Of a stretch of 64,000 bases of DNA, positions 11,965 through 22,187 are shown piece by piece (the stretch's first letter is position 1; each line of letters opens with the position of its first letter). The notes under the pieces were generated by a model. It made no database searches, was not told the DNA's origin, and was given only the letters and a program-made list of their open reading frames with translations. A program made the translations under genes and the position numbers. The DNA is from Gliomastix tumulicola (lineage: Eukaryota > Ascomycota > Sordariomycetes > Hypocreales > Bionectriaceae): the NCBI GenBank assembly GCA_001599755.1, contig BCHX01000005.1, positions 3,530,409-3,594,408 of the forward strand. Direction: 5' to 3'.

Positions 11965-12815
11965 ATGGATTGGACGGCGGATTTTTTGGGGGGGTCCGGT
12001 AGCGAGTTTGTTCCTTTTCTAGGTTCTTGTCAGCCATGGCTTTGGCTTGTAACAAAAGCACGAGGTTGTACGCCTACCCTAGTTTAGTGATGCATTGTTT
12101 TTGCATATATATGCCCTTTGTCTCCTAATGTGCACGCTGTGTGCATCTCTGGAGCTGGCAGAGACGGGGAAGTTATGAGGTGTTGTTGACCACCATTCGA
12201 CCCTCGTGGTCTCGAGTAGTAGTTTTGATATGTCAAATTAAGAACACAATTCCATAAGGCACATGAGGACCTCTCGTATCTTGCTTGTATAATTGCCTCA
12301 CGTGAGAGGACAGTTGCTATATTCAATGTCTGAAGCCTGTCGTCGACTTCATCAGTCATCTCCTTTTCCATCTCCTTTTCCACACATAAGATCGTTTATC
12401 CGGTTCTGAGGTTCTATCGATAAGCATATTCCCAGTGGCTGTTTCGCCCCACAGCCCCAGCTCCATACAAACTGCAGGGTCATGCAGGAAATCTACCTTA
12501 ACCCCAATTTGTGTTTGCAGCGACGACACAACCGTTTACAGAACCCGGCTGTCCAGAGGGCGACAACTCCTTTTGTCCAAGCTTCTATTGCAATTGCAAG
12601 ATCCCATCTTGATTCTTTGTTCCCGGACTCCCTCCCCCACAGAAAGACCCTGATTGTCGAACCCTTGGAGAACTGCAGAGACACCATCGCCAACCGCTCG
12701 GCTTGAGAACACGCTGGCGACATTGGACACTTTCGACACTGCAGCGTTGCGCCGGCGCGCATTGGCGACGCCTTTCAGAGAACGAGTTTCATGAGACGGA
12801 GGGGAGATAGTAGCT
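11965..12815. other. Intergenic, SDH2 3' UTR and PTC7 promoter
   Basis: 851 bp between two plus-strand genes. A small tandem of ctccttttccat/ctccttttccac lies near 12360-12382. No gene-like frame is supported. Confidence 0.5.
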
Positions 12816-14060
12816 ATGCACCCTTCATTACGAATAGCGCACCGATGCTCCCACAGCTTATCCAACGGCGCTGAAAACGCAGTGTCCAACATCGCTCTGT
12901 CGGTGCGACCAGCAGTATCGGTCAGATTAAAGGCTAGAGCAACGACGCTTCATCAGCCGCCGATGTCCTCTTCCGCGCCATATCGAACGTACTCGACATC
13001 GAAGCGCTCTCCAAATTCCCGGAAATTCTCCTACCACGTCGCCGCCTCCTTTATCGCGAAAGACCGACCCTTCGATCCGAATAACCACGTCTTCCACTTC
13101 AACCCGTACGCACAGATACAGCAGCCGAAAAGCACCCCGCGCTCCTCCCGACCAGATTCAGGGCACGATGCCTTCTTCGTCAGCCGCGTGAGCGACACCG
13201 GGTCCGTGGCATTCGGCGTGGCAGACGGCGTCGGCGGCTGGACCGAGTCCGGCGTCGACCCGGCCGACTTCTCCCACGGCCTCTGCGCGTACATGGCGTC
13301 CGCCGCGAGGGAGGCCCGCGACGAGGAAGGCGGTCGCAGGGTGACGTCCCGGCAGCTCATGCAGCGGGGCTACGACGCCGTGAGCGACGACCCAAGCGTG
13401 CAGGCGGGCGGGAGCACGGCGTGCGTGGCCATCGGCCGGCCGGACGGGACGCTCGACGTGGCGAACCTCGGCGACTCGGGCTTCTTGCAGCTGCGGCTGA
13501 ATGCGGTGCACGCCTTCTCAGAGCCGCAGACACACGCCTTCAACACGCCGTACCAGCTGAGCGTCGTCCCGCCGAGCATGGCGGCCAAGATGGCCGCCTA
13601 CGGGGGCGCGCAGCTGAGCGACCTGCCCCGGGACGCTGACGTCTCGGAGCATGATGTGCGCCATGGCGACGTTCTTGTCTTCGCCACGGACGGCGTCCTT
13701 GATAATCTCTTTGATCAGGACATTCTCCGGACCGCGAGTCGGGTTATGGCGACCTCGGGCGCGTGGGAGACATCCCCGACGGGAGGTGTTCGTGCCGCGG
13801 ATGATCTGTCCCGGTTCACGGAGCTGCAGCCCTCCCCATTCTCGCCAGGGAAGCAGGTGACGCTGCAGAGCCTCCTAGCCACACAGCTCGTCGGGGCGGC
13901 CAAGAAGGCCAGCGTCAACACGAGGGTAGACGGCCCGTTCGCCAAGGAGGTGCAGCGGTACTTCCCTCAGGAGGACTGGCGGGGCGGCAAGGTGGACGAC
14001 ATCTGCGTCGTCGTCGCAGTGGTGTCTGAAGAAGGAGATGCTGTCAAGGCCAAGCTCTGA
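12816..14060 (+). CDS. PTC7: PP2C-type protein phosphatase, mitochondrial, Ptc7-like
   Basis: Single exon, 414 residues. The metal-dependent phosphatase motifs are present: GVADGVGGW, then GSTACVA, NLGDSGF, the long hydrophilic insert, VFATDGVLDNLFD, and the C-terminal DDICVVVA. The Asp residues of ADGVGGW, ATDG and DDI are the usual Mn/Mg ligands. The first 60 residues are basic and Ser/Ala-rich without acidic residues in the first 15, consistent with a mitochondrial presequence. Yeast Ptc7 dephosphorylates Coq7 and other matrix proteins; that substrate is inferred from the family. A second in-frame ATG 49 codons later (MSSSAPYRTYS) could give a shorter product. Yeast PTC7 has a regulated intron; none is seen here. 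Confidence 0.88.
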   Translation: MHPSLRIAHRCSHSLSNGAENAVSNIALSVRPAVSVRLKARATTLHQPPMSSSAPYRTYSTSKRSPNSRKFSYHVAASFIAKDRPFDPNNHVFHFNPYAQIQQPKSTPRSSRPDSGHDAFFVSRVSDTGSVAFGVADGVGGWTESGVDPADFSHGLCAYMASAAREARDEEGGRRVTSRQLMQRGYDAVSDDPSVQAGGSTACVAIGRPDGTLDVANLGDSGFLQLRLNAVHAFSEPQTHAFNTPYQLSVVPPSMAAKMAAYGGAQLSDLPRDADVSEHDVRHGDVLVFATDGVLDNLFDQDILRTASRVMATSGAWETSPTGGVRAADDLSRFTELQPSPFSPGKQVTLQSLLATQLVGAAKKASVNTRVDGPFAKEVQRYFPQEDWRGGKVDDICVVVAVVSEEGDAVKAKL

Positions 14061-14779
14061 AGGAGCCGCAGGAGTACACAAATACCAAGCTACAGCGGAA
14101 GGCCGTGGCTTGGAGAGCTGTCGATAATGTCTAATTCGACTTATATACTAGCACCATAGAATTTCTAGAGGCGAGCATTGCGCCTAATCTCAGCATAGAG
14201 CTTGGTTTACCAGCGTGAATAGAAACAAGAGCATGTGTGGCTCATTAGCTGATTCGTTACTTCAGGACGAGACTGAAGGAACTTCAAGATATTGGTATAA
14301 GAAACACTGCCACTTAAGTCTATTATCAACTACACACTTTTCATCCTGAATGTAAAGGTGATGCCCGTGTAACTAGAAGATAGGTTCAGGGTAGTGGAAG
14401 ATAATGAAAGTATGGATTTGGACCAGACAACGTCAACTAGGCCTCGCCGGTGACATGATGTTGTAACCTATGTGCTAGCTATGCAGTTTCCCCGAGGCCG
14501 TCAGAGACGTTCCACTACAAGGCACTGTGGTTGCGATATGAGGTTGTTGACGATGGCTGGTTCGGAAGGTTGGCGGGGAGGATGCTCTGAGGTACGTACC
14601 GCGATTCTGCCGCCCCACACCGCTTTCCCAACTTCCCGCTGCTTCGCCCACAAATCAGGCGTGCAAAAAGTTTCGATATTCCCACCACCCACGAGCCAGC
14701 ATCACCCGCGCCTTCATACCCGAGCCGCCAGCACTGCGACCGCTTTCTCCGAAGACGAAATTATCGCAGGATCTCGAAT
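14061..14779. other. Intergenic, PTC7 3' UTR and eIF3h promoter
   Basis: 719 bp. The first half is AT-rich 3' UTR-like sequence. The last 150 bases are C-rich leader. Nothing else is recognised. Confidence 0.5.
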
Positions 14780-16091
14780 ATGGCCGACGCAACGAAACAG
14801 CAGCCCATCCAGGCTGTCCAGGTTGATGCTCTGGTGAGTGGACTTTGCGGGACAGAGGGTGTTGGAACGAAGCTGCCCCACCATTGAATCACCCCTCCTC
14901 TCGATGACTTCGCGACGAGCGCACGGAATTTGGGAACACGGCGAAGAGATATTGGCTAGAGGCATATAGGGGATGATGCTGACTGTTTCTGCCGCAGGTG
15001 ATTATGAAGATCGCCAAGGAGTGCTCTGCCGCTTTCCCCACGACCGCCACCGGCTCCCTCGTCGGCCTCGACGTCAACAACGTTCTCGAAGTGACCAACT
15101 CGTTCGCCTTCCCGAGCGCCGAGCCCTCTGCGACCGACTCGCACCAGAACGATGCCTCTTCTATCGCCGCCGCTGCCCCGAGGCAAAAGGCCAACACCAC
15201 CTACCAGAACGACATGATCAGGCACCTGAAGGAGGTCAACGTCGATGCCAACAATGTCGGCTGGTACATCAGCGCCACCATGGGCAACTTCGTCAACATC
15301 AACTTCATTGAGAACCAGATCCACTACCAGAAGGACAACACTACCACCGTCGCTCTGGTGTACGATACCAGCAAGAGCTCCCAGGGCAACCTGACCCTGA
15401 GGGCGTTCCGCCTCACCCCCACCTTCATCGCCGCCTACAAGGAGGGCAAGTTCACGACTGAGAGGTATGAAATATTCAAGCGCCGAGACTTGGGGTCATG
15501 GATATGTCTAACAAACAGAGCAGCCTCCAGAAGTCGAAGCTTTCCTTCAAGGATATCCTCGCCGAGCTCCCCGTGACAGTCCGCAACTCGCACCTCCTCA
15601 CCTCTTACCTCCACCAGATCCCCGCCGCGCCGGTCGATGATGAGGAGGACATTGAGCCGCCCAACTCGCTTGCCGACATCAGGCGCGACGAGATCAGCCC
15701 CCCCTTCCACCCGTCCATCGACACGCTCGACCTGGCCATCGACCCCTTCCTCGAGAAGACGTGCGACCTGCTCCTGGAGAGCATCGAGTCGCACTACACG
15801 GACCTGAACAACTTCCAGTACTACCAGCGCCAGCTCGGCCGCGAGCAGGCCAAGATCACACAATGGCAGGCCAAGCGCAAGGCGGAGAACGCACAGAGGA
15901 CGCTGGCGAAGCAGCCCCTCCTGCCCGAGGACGAGTACCAGCGGCTGTTCAAGCTGCCGCAGGAGCCCAGCCGGCTGGAGGGCATGCTGAATGCCAAGCA
16001 GGTGGAGCAGTACAGCAAGCAGGTGGACGGCTTCACGTCCAACATCACCACCAAGATGTTTGCCGTGCGGGAGAACCTGCTGCCTCACTAA
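14780..16091 (+). CDS. eif3h: Translation initiation factor eIF3 subunit H
   Basis: Three exons: 14780-14833 (18 codons), 14998-15464 and 15521-16091, 363 residues. eIF3h is an MPN-domain subunit of the eIF3 complex on the 40S ribosome. The MPN domain starts at IQAVQVDALVIMKIAKECSA and runs through GSLVGLDVNNVLEVTNSFAF, VGWYISATMGNFVN and TVALVYDTSKSSQGNL. The JAMM zinc residues are not conserved, as expected for this non-catalytic member. The C-terminal half is helical: LHQIPAAPV, then FQYYQRQLGREQAKITQW. The second acceptor is the cagAG at 15520, since the preceding AG would break frame. Exon 1 is short and easily missed. Confidence 0.93.
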
Positions 16092-17192
16092 GGGGAGGGG
16101 GAAGAAGAGCTCTGTCTATATCATGAAGCCATGTATCCGGTTCTGAGTTGGCTCCTTCTGTGACAGGAGGACTAAAATCTAGAGGGGAAACAAGGATAGA
16201 ATACCTACACCATGCTCATGGTGAGTAGAAGCGATGGGAGACCACGATTGTGGGCGGCGTTCCGGACCATGAGGAACTCTGGGGTTATCGTTAATGAATA
16301 CATGTTTGCGTTTGAATGTGCGTATCTACCTCGTGTTCACGTAACTGTGGTTATGGAGGAAGGTTGAGATTTGCGGATAGGAGTGAGTACCTTGGGTTAG
16401 CAAGCCCAGGTCAGGCACAGCACTGTTTGGTTTATGATACACCTTTCTGTCCACCACGCCTCAACAACTGCATACGAGGACGCTCGAGCGATTTCTCTAC
16501 CCCTCGAGCTATTGACGGCAATATTCCCATAGCAACTGCCGTTCTCGAGTCCAGTCAGGGTCTGCCAATGGGTCCACGTGTCGCTGGCTCAGTTGGGAGA
16601 CGGCCCCTGCGCTTATCGGGTCTTATCAGTGGCTGCCCCTCGATTCTGTCCAGGGGTCACTGGGGCCCCTTCAGCGGACAACGAACACCTGGTCGGGGCT
16701 CGAGACTGCGAGCTTTGCACCACCAGAGCTGGGATTAGATACTTCGAGGCAGATAATCAAAGGAAGAGCACTTCCTGCGTCACCAAAACACATTTTCCAG
16801 TGCCAATCCAAGCCCTGGCCCCCATACAACAATGGTCCGTCGGGCCTGTTTACATTCACTGAAAGGTAACCCCGCCGCAAAATGGAGGCGACCCTTGGCT
16901 GCTGGCCTGTAAAAAAGAGCAGCGGCAAATGGCGGGGCAAAATTTTTGCCTGGAGCGGGGCAAGTCCCTCCTCACCGCCCAAAATTCGGACTCGAATCAC
17001 GCCTGGGAAACTTTTCTCGCTTTATCGCTCCTCCCCTCCCCCTCCCCCTCTTCTGGCTTTTCTTCTCCCTTGCATACCTCTCCTATAAATCCCACGCTCC
17101 CTCCTCGATCGACCTTGCGGGATTCTCTGCTCTGCCACCCATTCTCTCTCAATTGCTTCTTCCTTCAGACTACCCCGCCGCACTCAACCACA
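16092..17192. promoter_or_regulatory. Promoter region of S-adenosylhomocysteine hydrolase gene
   Basis: 1,101 bp upstream of AHCY with no supported gene. A CACGTG palindrome at 16575-16580 is the core of Cbf1-type E-boxes, which control sulfur and methionine genes in ascomycetes; with one site this is suggestive only. The proximal part is strongly C/T-rich (about 17030-17160), typical of highly expressed fungal genes, and holds TATAAAT at 17094-17100, about 93 bases before the ATG. Confidence 0.5.
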
Positions 17193-18616
17193 ATGGCTGC
17201 CCCCGCCCACAAGTTCAAGGTCGCTGACCTGTCCCTCGCTGCCTTCGGCCGCAAGGAGATTGAGCTCGCCGAGAACGAGATGCCCGGTCTCATGGCCACT
17301 CGCAAGAAGTACGCTACCGACCAGCCCCTCGCCGGCGCCCGCATTGCCGGCTGCCTGCACATGACCATCCAGACCGCCGTCCTCATCGAGACGCTCACCT
17401 CGCTCGGCGCCGAGGTCACCTGGACCAGCTGCAACATCTTCAGCACCCAGGACCACGCCGCCGCTGCCATCGCCGCCTCGGGCGTCCCCGTCTTCGCCTG
17501 GAAGGGCGAGACCGAGGAGGAGTACAACTGGTGCCTGGAGCAGCAGCTCCACGCCTTCAAGGATGACGGCAAGCTGAACCTCATCCTCGACGACGGCGGC
17601 GACCTCACTGCCCTCGTCCACCAGAAGTACCCCGAGATGCTCAAGGGCTGCTACGGTGTCTCCGAGGAGACCACCACCGGTGTCCACCACCTCTACCGCA
17701 TGCTCAAGGAGGGCAAGCTGCTCGTCCCCTCCATCAACGTCAACGACTCCGTCACCAAGTCCAAGTTCGACAACCTCTACGGCTGCCGCGAGTCCCTCAT
17801 TGACGGCATCAAGCGCGCTACCGATGTCATGATTGCTGGCAAGGTCGCCGTCGTCGCTGGCTTCGGTGATGTCGGCAAGGGCTGCGCCATGGCCCTCCAC
17901 GGCATGGGTGCTCGTGTCATCGTCACCGAGATCGACCCCATCAACGCCCTCCAGGCTGCCATGGCCGGCTACCAGGTCACCACCATGGAGAAGGCTGCCT
18001 CCGTCGGCCAGATCTTCGTCACCACCACTGGCTGCCGTGACATCCTGACTGGCGTCCACTTCGAGGCCATGCCCAACGATGCCATCGTCTGCAACATCGG
18101 CCACTTCGACATTGAGATCGACGTTGCCTGGCTCAAGGCCAACGCCAAGAGCGTCCAGAACATCAAGCCCCAGGTCGACCGCTTCCTCATGGCCTCTGGC
18201 CGCCACATCATCCTCCTCGCTGAGGGTCGTCTCGTCAACCTCGGCTGTGCCACCGGCCACTCCTCCTTCGTCATGTCCTGCTCCTTCACCAACCAGGTCC
18301 TGGCCCAGATCATGCTCTACAAGGCCGCCGACTCTGCCTGGGGCACCAAGTACGTCGAGTTCGCCAAGGCTGGCAAGCTCGATGTTGGCGTCTACGTCCT
18401 GCCCAAGATCCTCGACGAGGAGGTCGCTCGTCTCCACCTCGACCACGTCCAGGCTGAGCTCAGCACCCTCTCCAACACCCAGGCTGAGTACCTCGGCCTC
18501 ACTGTCGAGGGTCCCTTCAAGAGCGATATGTAAGCTTTCGCCCCTGCCCCTGCCCCTGCTATTCTCGGACTGAACCCAATGCTGACTTTGTGACTTTCAA
18601 CAGCTACCGCTACTAA
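17193..18616 (+). CDS. SAH1: Adenosylhomocysteinase (S-adenosyl-L-homocysteine hydrolase)
   Basis: Two exons, 17193-18529 and 18604-18616, 449 residues, the same length as yeast Sah1. It splits S-adenosylhomocysteine to adenosine and homocysteine, relieving product inhibition of methyltransferases. Visible marks are MTIQTAVLIETL, SCNIFSTQDHAAAAI, the NAD-binding GFGDVGKGCA, EIDPINALQAAM and NIGHFDIEID. The last exon codes only the end of one codon plus Tyr-Arg-Tyr-stop, so the protein ends SDIYRY as in the family, where the C-terminal Lys/Arg and Tyr reach into the neighbouring subunit's NAD site. Without splicing, translation would stop at once (ATG TAA) and these residues would be lost. Codon use is strongly C-ending, as expected for high expression. 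Confidence 0.97.
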
Positions 18617-19419
18617 TTTGTTTCGCCACCTTCGTGACGAGACTGTACTCATACAGAACGAAAATACCCCCAATACCCAAGGGTCCTTCAACTGGATCTA
18701 ACGTGTAACGAAGTGATTTTTTCCATCGGCATCAATCTTTTTCTATGTCAAGGTTTTTCTTTGTCTTCTATTTGACGGCGATGGGCAAAATTTGTGGTTT
18801 CAACAGCATAAACTTGCGTGGACAAGGCAAAGCGGGAACATAAAATTGGGCATGGGGGTTCATATAAAGCGACTTTTTGTGCGGGACCTTGCGAGACGGC
18901 ATCGTCCCCGTATTTCAACACGAACGAAAGACCGGTCAACAGATGCTGTGCCGGCTGGCGCGGATGATTGGTATGTCTGCGCGCCATATTACTAGACAGA
19001 TGATGAATGAACCTGGGAGAGAGGGAACAGGCGAGGGGTACCATCAACTCGGCCCTCGCCCCCTCGCCCTGAATGAACAAACAAGTCATTTCCCGTGAAG
19101 TGACGAATGTGGCTATGGTCATCCTGGTGATAGGTCCCAGGGAACATGTCGAGATGGACAAGCACTGATGATCATGGTAGGTAAGTGAGGGCCAAGGCAG
19201 CTTTGACGGGTTGTAAAGCACATTGTTATTTGAGAAACTCATGCCCGCAGGCTGCTAGAAACCAAACAAGCGGAAGATCCGTCCGCATCCCAGTTGAAAA
19301 CAGAAAGACAGGCCCAGTAACGACAACGCTACACTATACGGCGAGCAGCATCCCGACTGCCGCGGTCCTTTTTGTCCAAGACGCCCATACTCCTGCCCCC
19401 TAGAACTAATCTGAAAAAA
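18617..19419. other. Convergent intergenic, SAH1 / Cys-rich membrane protein
   Basis: 803 bp holding two 3' UTRs. No supported gene or repeat is seen. Confidence 0.5.
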
Positions 19420-20421
19420 TCAAGGCTTCTTATCCGCACGAGGAAGATCCGAGTCGTCCTGCGACGTGCCGAGCTCCGACACAGGCACCATCCCGCCAGG
19501 CAGCTCCTGAGCCGGCGGCGGCGGCGCAGACACCTGCTGATACCCTCCCTGGCCGCCATTCGCCAGCGCGACGCCCAGCGCCTGCGCGTACCCGGACACG
19601 TCCGTGCCGCTGGTGTACGGCGACGGCGAGAAGGTGCCCTGCTGCGGGTTGGGACTCTGGTACGAGAAGCCGCCGGCCTGCGAGCCGTCCCAGGAGAGCT
19701 GGTGCTGGTGCTGTGACTGGTGTAGCTGCTGGTTGTACTGCTGCGGGTGGTGTTGGTGGTAGCTTTGCGGGTTCGGGGTTGTCGATGAGGAGAAGGTGGA
19801 CGCGTAGGGGGAGTGTTTGCGATCCATGGGGGAGCCCATGGGAGGAGGAGAGGTCGGGCCGAGGTGCTGTTGTTGCTGGTTGGCGTAGGGCTCGTACGTG
19901 CGCGAGGGTTCCTGCTGGCGCTTCCTGCGCTTGAGGAACCACCAGGCGAGGGCGCCGATGAGCAGGAGTCCAGCGACGACGGCGCCGACGGCAATGCCCA
20001 CCGTCGCGCCCGTTGATAGACCGCCGCTCCCGCTCCCACCATCATGATCCTCGGGGAGGAAGATGGCCGCGTTCTTGTCGTCGTCGCTCAGCCGCGCCGC
20101 CGACACATTCCTGCCATGGCACCCGTCCTCGGCGCACGGGTTCGCCGAGCAGCAGCCCATGAAGGGCGTCTCGAGCTCCGCGCACGTGAACCACCGCACC
20201 TCGGGCGCGTCGGACACGCACTGCTGCGGCTTGAACTGGTTGTACGAGTAAGGGTCGAACGAGGCCGCGCGCAGGTTGTCGTCCGGGCAGACGCCGTCGT
20301 CCGTCTTGCACGGGTCGACGGTGCAGCAGCCGACGAAGCGGACGGGCTTGTCCTCGCAGACGTAGAAGGTGCCGTCGTCCGGGCAGGAGGCGCCCAGGGC
20401 GTCCACGACTTCTTTGGACAT
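19420..20421 (-). CDS. Single-pass membrane protein with duplicated six-cysteine module
   Basis: Single exon, 333 residues, not assigned to a named family. The N-terminal 110 residues hold two similar Cys modules: C-x8-C-x9-CC-x4-C-x6-C from residue 13, and C-x11-C-x9-CC-x4-C-x4-C from about residue 68. The central segments F-V/M-G-CC-x-x-x-P-C are nearly identical. A Gly/Ser stretch leads to one membrane helix (GIAVGAVVAGLLLIGALAWWFL) followed at once by RRKR. The last 150 residues are Gln/His/Pro/Ser-rich and disordered. There is no N-terminal signal peptide, so the topology would be N-out by the positive-inside rule. The layout resembles fungal wall-stress sensors (Cys-rich head, one helix, low-complexity tail) but lacks their signal peptide and Ser/Thr-rich stalk. 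Function unknown. Confidence 0.8.
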   Translation of the reverse strand: MSKEVVDALGASCPDDGTFYVCEDKPVRFVGCCTVDPCKTDDGVCPDDNLRAASFDPYSYNQFKPQQCVSDAPEVRWFTCAELETPFMGCCSANPCAEDGCHGRNVSAARLSDDDKNAAIFLPEDHDGGSGSGGLSTGATVGIAVGAVVAGLLLIGALAWWFLKRRKRQQEPSRTYEPYANQQQQHLGPTSPPPMGSPMDRKHSPYASTFSSSTTPNPQSYHQHHPQQYNQQLHQSQHQHQLSWDGSQAGGFSYQSPNPQQGTFSPSPYTSGTDVSGYAQALGVALANGGQGGYQQVSAPPPPAQELPGGMVPVSELGTSQDDSDLPRADKKP

Positions 20422-22187
20422 GGTGATGAAGTGAGTTGAGTTCGGGATTGTTTTGTGGTGTTGACCCTTTTCTTTCCTCTGGTTTCAAGCGAGTGGTACA
20501 ATAGAATAGGTACGGACAATGTGCGACGCAATTAGGTCCGTTCCCGTAGCGAGCGTGTGATAGAAGAGCAGCTTCAGCTAGTACATACACAGACAAAAAA
20601 GAAACAAAGGAGATGGGTTGACGACGATGGAAGAGGGAGCGCAAGCCGGGGTCCATATGGGAGGGATCATCCCAAAGAAAAGCACTTTTTTCATCTTACC
20701 GTCCTTACCAAAGCCAAGCAACCCAAGCCACCCGCGGACTTCAACTCAGAGCCAGGTCGCTGTATCTCTAGTGGTCTGTGTGTCCCCTCCCTTGGCACAG
20801 CATGGCGCTGCTGCAGGGGAGGAGAGGAAGCAAGCCATGTGTAGCGGGCATGATGACATGGGGAGGGAGGCTGGGCGTTTTCGCTGCGGGCTTTGGGGGT
20901 GAGGAGGGCTGAGTGTGGGCAAAAGTGCTCGCTGTGCCGTTTGGGTCGTGGAGATGGTCATCAGCAGTAGTGTCTTAGAGGTTACGGGGGCGAATACCAT
21001 TGATATCGGGTACGGCACACTTCACTTGAGTACGTGGACTGTTTGTTTGGCATGCTTGGATTGGTGACTGCTTGAAATCAGCAGCATCTCGCTTGGGAGA
21101 AACGAAATATTTTGGTGTCTTTCTCGCAGATGAAGGACCGGGGATGCCCTGCTCTTACAGGAGCTTCCCCTATGCTGGCGGTGCATTAGTTGCTGACATT
21201 GACCACGATGCCTGTCAATCCTCCCATCCACCCATTCTCCCACGCCGGCCGCGATTTTTCGGGGTTCTGTGGGCAGAAAACGGGTTTGACGGCGATGAAG
21301 CTGTCGAATAATAACAACAATTCCAACCGAACGATGAATGTTGACATGTCGAGTCTTGAGAAAACTCGCCCATTCACTTGGCATGATGACTGACTGCACG
21401 TAGGGCCTCGCGGGCAGACTTGGCCTTTGGGAACTTTGGGATGGTCCGGCCGTTCCTTGGAGAGACTGATACGAACGCGTCCAGGAGAAAAACACCCTCA
21501 ATACAGGCATAGGGCTGAGGGTACGTTTCCCTCTCCTCGGACGCTCCGTCGAAGAAACATATGTCCCCTTTCAGGTAGCCGATCAGCTCATCTCATCTCG
21601 CCCTACGCCTTGGCCTGCTTTTGCTGCGGGGGTCACTGCTGGGGTGGAGGACAAGGAACAAGCTTATAATTAGATTTCTCCAGCGACGGTCCAAGGCTCT
21701 AAGCTGGTCTTAGGTGGTGATTAGCGTCGTGGCTGGTCTGGTCTGGGGTGTTGCTTTTTTTGGTCCCTTGTCCCAGCCACTGAACTCGGACACGAACCAC
21801 TGAAGAGAGGGCTCGACGGCTTGTGCTGGTTCTTAACACCGAGAGTGCTGGCTCAGACTTGAGACTGCGGGATGTGGCGTTTGTGGATGACGCGGTAAAG
21901 AGCGTGTATTGTGTGCAGCTAAATGAATCTCGTGTATGTTGGTATCTATCTATCGTTCAAGTCGTGATGTACTTTTCGCTCGCTTGATGAATCCAAATTC
22001 CTCCGATTTTGAAGACGTAAACCCAAATATCAACATGCCAGTTGAAAGACGCCTGTAGCGAAGCTGTGCCAAGGCAAAGGAACGTGTCCTCGGCAACGAT
22101 GCACATTCCACGCTACATGTCTCCTCCCCATCTCTTTCTTCCTGTACAAACAGCTTCGAAAGGTAAAAATGAAGCCGTCTAGATCCC
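20422..22187. other. Long intergenic between two minus-strand genes
   Basis: 1,766 bp holding the promoter of the Cys-rich membrane protein and the 3' UTR of the lipase. Both strands were read for conserved protein-like frames; none was found. A T-run (ttttttt) lies near 21754. The stretch could hide a small or non-coding gene that composition does not reveal. Confidence 0.4.

Noticed and set aside
16575..16580. CACGTG as a proven Cbf1 site for SAH1
   Set aside because: A single hexamer 600 bp upstream is too weak. It is kept only as a note in the promoter entry.
17184..18446. 420-codon open frame antisense to SAH1
   Set aside because: A mirror effect of strongly GC-ending codons in the SAH1 gene. 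Its translation is Val/Asp/Leu/Gly-rich without a recognisable domain.
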